NCBI GenBank assembly: GCA_934215455.1
Contig: CAKPZX010000059.1
Location: 1 to 7,698 of the forward strand
DNA: 7,698 nt
Origin: an uncultured Streptococcus sp.
GTDB lineage: Bacteria; Bacillota; Bacilli; Lactobacillales; Streptococcaceae
Direction: 5' to 3'
The position numbers were made by a program, and so were the translations under genes. Shown here in pieces: positions 5,726 through 7,698 of this stretch. Each line of letters opens with the position of its first letter. Position 1 is the first letter of the stretch. Below the pieces are notes generated by a model. It did not search any database and had not been told where the DNA came from. It saw only the letters and a program-made list of their open reading frames with translations.

Positions 5726-6615
5726 GATTTGAATTCATTGTCGATGAGCATGTCAAGGTTAAGACCTTCCTGAAAAAGCATGAGGTTTCTAAGGGGCTCT
5801 TAGCAAAGATTAAGTTTCGTGGTGGCCAGATCCTTGTCAATGGACGTCCGGAGAATGCGATCTATCTGTTGGATATTGGGGATCGCTTGGTCATTGATAT
5901 TCCGGCAGAAGAAGGTTTTGAAACCCTAAAACCTATGGATCGGCCTTTGGATATTTTGTTTGAAGATGATCATTTTTTGGTTTTAAACAAACCCTTTGGC
6001 ATTGCCTCGATTCCAAGTGCGATTCATTCCAATACCTTAGCCAATTTTGTAAAAGGCTACTATGTGAAACAAGGCTACGAGAACCAGCAGGTTCACATTG
6101 TCACTCGCCTGGACAAGGATACAAGTGGCGTTATGCTCTTTGCCAAACATGGCTATGCCCATGCCCGCTTGGATAAGCAATTGCAGTCTAAAACGATTCA
6201 GAAACGCTATTATGCCTTGGTCAAGGGATCTGGGAAGCTTGATCCTGTCGGAGAGATTATTGCTCCGATTGCGCGTGATGAAGAGTCAATTATCACCCGC
6301 AAGGTAGCTAAAGGTGGCAAGTATGCCCATACTAGCTACCAGGTTGTTCAATCTTTTGGTGATATTCACCTAGTGGATATTCAGTTACACACAGGTCGAA
6401 CCCATCAGATCCGCGTTCATTTTTCCCATATTGGTTTTCCGCTTTTGGGAGATGATCTCTATGGCGGCAGTATAGAAGACGGCATTGAGCGCCAAGCCCT
6501 TCATTGTCATCGTCTATCCTATTATCATCCATTTCTAGAGGAAGAATTGGTCATAGAAAGTCCACTGCCTCCAGATTTCCAAGCTGTATTAACACAGCTT
6601 CAAACTAGTTATTAA
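5722..6615 (+). CDS. RluA/RluD-family pseudouridine synthase (YjbO-like)
   Basis: This is an RNA pseudouridine synthase, which isomerises specific uridines in rRNA or tRNA. It is 297 residues long. An S4-like RNA-binding region occupies about residues 13-60, and the catalytic domain follows. It contains VLNKPFGI (87-94), TRLDKDTSG with the catalytic Asp 131, the KRYYALVKG strand (161-169) and [11 protein letters not shown] (223-233), which is typical of the RluA group. Thr replaces the more usual His before RLD, which also occurs, as I recall, in Bacillus YjbO-type proteins. The target base is not predictable from sequence; automatic annotation as RluD is common but unproved here. Its ATG overlaps the nadK stop in an ATGA, with GGAG about 10 bases upstream inside nadK. 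This supports one translationally coupled operon, as in the B. subtilis yjbM-yjbN-yjbO order. Confidence 0.92.
   Translation: MRFEFIVDEHVKVKTFLKKHEVSKGLLAKIKFRGGQILVNGRPENAIYLLDIGDRLVIDIPAEEGFETLKPMDRPLDILFEDDHFLVLNKPFGIASIPSAIHSNTLANFVKGYYVKQGYENQQVHIVTRLDKDTSGVMLFAKHGYAHARLDKQLQSKTIQKRYYALVKGSGKLDPVGEIIAPIARDEESIITRKVAKGGKYAHTSYQVVQSFGDIHLVDIQLHTGRTHQIRVHFSHIGFPLLGDDLYGGSIEDGIERQALHCHRLSYYHPFLEEELVIESPLPPDFQAVLTQLQTSY
6581..6600 (+). other. Perfect small hairpin at the 3' end of the pseudouridine synthase gene
   Basis: AAGCTGT (6581-6587) and ACAGCTT (6594-6600) form a perfect 7-bp stem around a 6-base loop, within the last coding bases before pta. No T-run follows directly, so it is not a classical terminator. 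It could be a processing or stability element between the operon and pta, or chance. Confidence 0.3.
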
Positions 6616-6636
6616 TTATTAAAAGGAGTAAAACTC

Positions 6637-7611
6637 ATGGAAGTTTTCGAAAATCTCAAAGCCAACCTCGTTGGTAAGAATGCACGTATTGTATTACCAG
6701 AAGGTGAAGAACCTCGTATCCTCCAAGCGACAAAACGCATTGTGAACGAGACAGAAGTAACCCCTATCTTGCTTGGTAATCCGGATAAAATTCGGATTTA
6801 TCTTGAAATCGAAGGGGTTTTGGATGGATATGAAGTCATCGATCCTCATTCTTATCCAGGTTTTGAAGAAATGGTAGCTTCCTTGGTAGAACGTCGTAAG
6901 GGTAAAATGACAGAAGAAGAAGCGCGTCAAGTCTTGAAAGACGACGTTAACTATTTTGGTGTCATGTTGGTACATATGGGAATCGTTGATGGGATGGTAT
7001 CTGGTGCGATTCACTCAACAGCCGCAACTGTTCGTCCGGCTCTTCAAATTATCAAAACTCGTCCAAATGTAAAACGTACTTCAGGGGCTTTCCTTATGGT
7101 TCGTGGATCTGAACGCTACTTGTTCGGGGACTGTGCCATCAACATCAATCCAGATGCTGAAGGATTAGCCGAAATTGCTATCAATTCAGCTATCACAGCC
7201 AAGATGTTTGGTATTGATCCAAAAATTGCTATGTTGAGCTATTCAACAAAAGGATCTGGTTTCGGTGAAAGTGTTGATAAGGTTGTTGAAGCAACTAAGC
7301 TTGCTCATGAACTTCGTCCAGATCTTGAAATTGATGGAGAATTGCAATTTGACGCAGCCTTTGTTCCTGCAACTGCAGCCTTGAAAGCTCCAGGAAGCAA
7401 GGTGGCAGGACAAGCCAATGTCTTTATCTTCCCTGGTATTGAAGCAGGTAATATTGGTTACAAGATGGCAGAACGTCTTGGTGGCTTTGCGGCGGTAGGT
7501 CCAGTATTGCAAGGGTTGAACAAACCAGTCAATGACCTTTCTCGTGGATGTAATGCAGATGACGTTTACAAATTGACCTTGATCACAGCAGCTCAAGCTG
7601 TGGAACAATAA
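6637..7611 (+). CDS. pta: Phosphate acetyltransferase (phosphotransacetylase)
   Basis: Pta interconverts acetyl-CoA plus phosphate with acetyl phosphate plus CoA. With acetate kinase, encoded elsewhere, it yields ATP in mixed-acid metabolism; it is also one source of acetyl phosphate in the streptococcal cell. At 324 residues it is the short, single-domain form usual in Gram-positive bacteria. Recognisable segments are VLPEGEEPRILQA near the N-terminus, GMVSGAIHSTAATVRPALQ, LFGDCAINI, MLSYSTKGSG, DGELQFDAAF, FIFPGIEAGNIGYKMAERL and the C-terminal GPVLQGLNKPVNDLSRG. AAGGAG sits 8 bases before the ATG. The codon choice looks more biased than in the upstream genes, as expected for an abundant enzyme. 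The 21-base gap allows read-through from the nadK operon, but strong expression probably needs its own promoter, which I could not place convincingly. Confidence 0.97.
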   Translation: MEVFENLKANLVGKNARIVLPEGEEPRILQATKRIVNETEVTPILLGNPDKIRIYLEIEGVLDGYEVIDPHSYPGFEEMVASLVERRKGKMTEEEARQVLKDDVNYFGVMLVHMGIVDGMVSGAIHSTAATVRPALQIIKTRPNVKRTSGAFLMVRGSERYLFGDCAININPDAEGLAEIAINSAITAKMFGIDPKIAMLSYSTKGSGFGESVDKVVEATKLAHELRPDLEIDGELQFDAAFVPATAALKAPGSKVAGQANVFIFPGIEAGNIGYKMAERLGGFAAVGPVLQGLNKPVNDLSRGCNADDVYKLTLITAAQAVEQ

Positions 7612-7623
7612 GAAATACATTTA

Positions 7624-7698
7624 GAGAGTGGGACAGAAATCGGTAATTCGTTAGAATTCGATTTCGTCGTCCCACCTCCGCACAGTTGAGTAGGGCTG
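7624..7698 (+). repeat. Streptococcal intergenic repeat with long hairpin, right copy; possible pta terminator
   Basis: A long imperfect stem begins 13 bases after the pta stop. Outer arms GTGGGAC (7628-7634) and GTCCCAC (7669-7675) are extended by GAG/CTC around a bulged A. Inner arms AAATCG (7637-7642) with CGATTT (7659-7664), and AATTC (7645-7649) with GAATT (7654-7658), close a 4-base GTTA loop. No T-run follows, so termination would be atypical even though the hairpin is large. After the stem comes the tail with GTTGAG and GGGCT (7680-7697) that also occurs, on the other strand, at 1-19. The element runs past the window end. Confidence 0.65.

Noticed and set aside
6589..6618. Possible pta promoter TTAACA with TAATTA downstream
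   Set aside because: The match is weak, AT-rich sequence makes it easy to find by chance, and the predicted start would leave almost no leader before the ribosome binding site.
7243..7620. Minus-strand open frame of 125 codons antisense to pta
   Set aside because: Pure shadow of the pta reading frame; low-complexity translation rich in Cys and Phe, and no ribosome binding site.
1..7698. CRISPR array, tRNA, riboswitch, phage or toxin-antitoxin genes
   Set aside because: I saw no regularly spaced repeats, tRNA-like folds, integrase or transposase reading frames; intergenic spaces are short and accounted for by promoters, terminators and edge repeats.

Overview
This window looks like core chromosome of a viridans-group Streptococcus. 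The evidence is a moderately AT-rich composition, AGGAGG-type ribosome binding sites, and a gene order I recognise from Streptococcus pneumoniae and relatives: rex, two small DUF genes, cysteine desulfurase, prs2, CYTH, then relQ, nadK, a RluA/RluD-type pseudouridine synthase and pta. The species cannot be fixed from the sequence alone. I see no phage, transposase, CRISPR, rRNA or tRNA, and no gene-free stretch longer than 300 bases.

Layout. Two divergent blocks leave a shared control region at about 4157-4251. The leftward (minus-strand) block reads CYTH-domain protein, then a second-type ribose-phosphate pyrophosphokinase (own promoter near 3565-3593), a NifS/IscS-type cysteine desulfurase, a DUF1831 protein and a DUF4649 protein. 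It ends at a strong intrinsic terminator at 832-867. The separately promoted rex gene follows and ends near a hairpin at 48-73. The rightward (plus-strand) block reads relQ, nadK and a pseudouridine synthase with overlapping reading frames, then pta after a 21-base gap with its own strong ribosome binding site. Both window edges lie in related hairpin-plus-tail intergenic repeats in opposite orientation.

How the genes work together. The centre is a nucleotide and stress module. RelQ makes (p)ppGpp, NadK makes NADP, the CYTH protein belongs to a triphosphate-binding superfamily, and the Prs paralogue resembles a PRPP synthase. The CYTH-relQ-nadK-pseudouridine synthase group corresponds to the Bacillus subtilis yjbK-yjbM-yjbN-yjbO neighbourhood, but here the CYTH gene is turned to the opposite strand. 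Rex (NADH/NAD+ sensing) and Pta (acetyl-phosphate/acetyl-CoA) add redox and fermentation control.

The least ordinary features are: (1) the Prs paralogue, which has lost the Lys-Arg-Arg catalytic loop and one Asp of the PRPP loop; (2) the CYTH/relQ control region, where two opposed promoters use almost the same -10 bases beside a perfect 10-bp palindrome; and (3) two unstudied small proteins in a tight, probably coupled operon with the cysteine desulfurase. None amounts to a clearly new system; the window is mostly well-known core genes.
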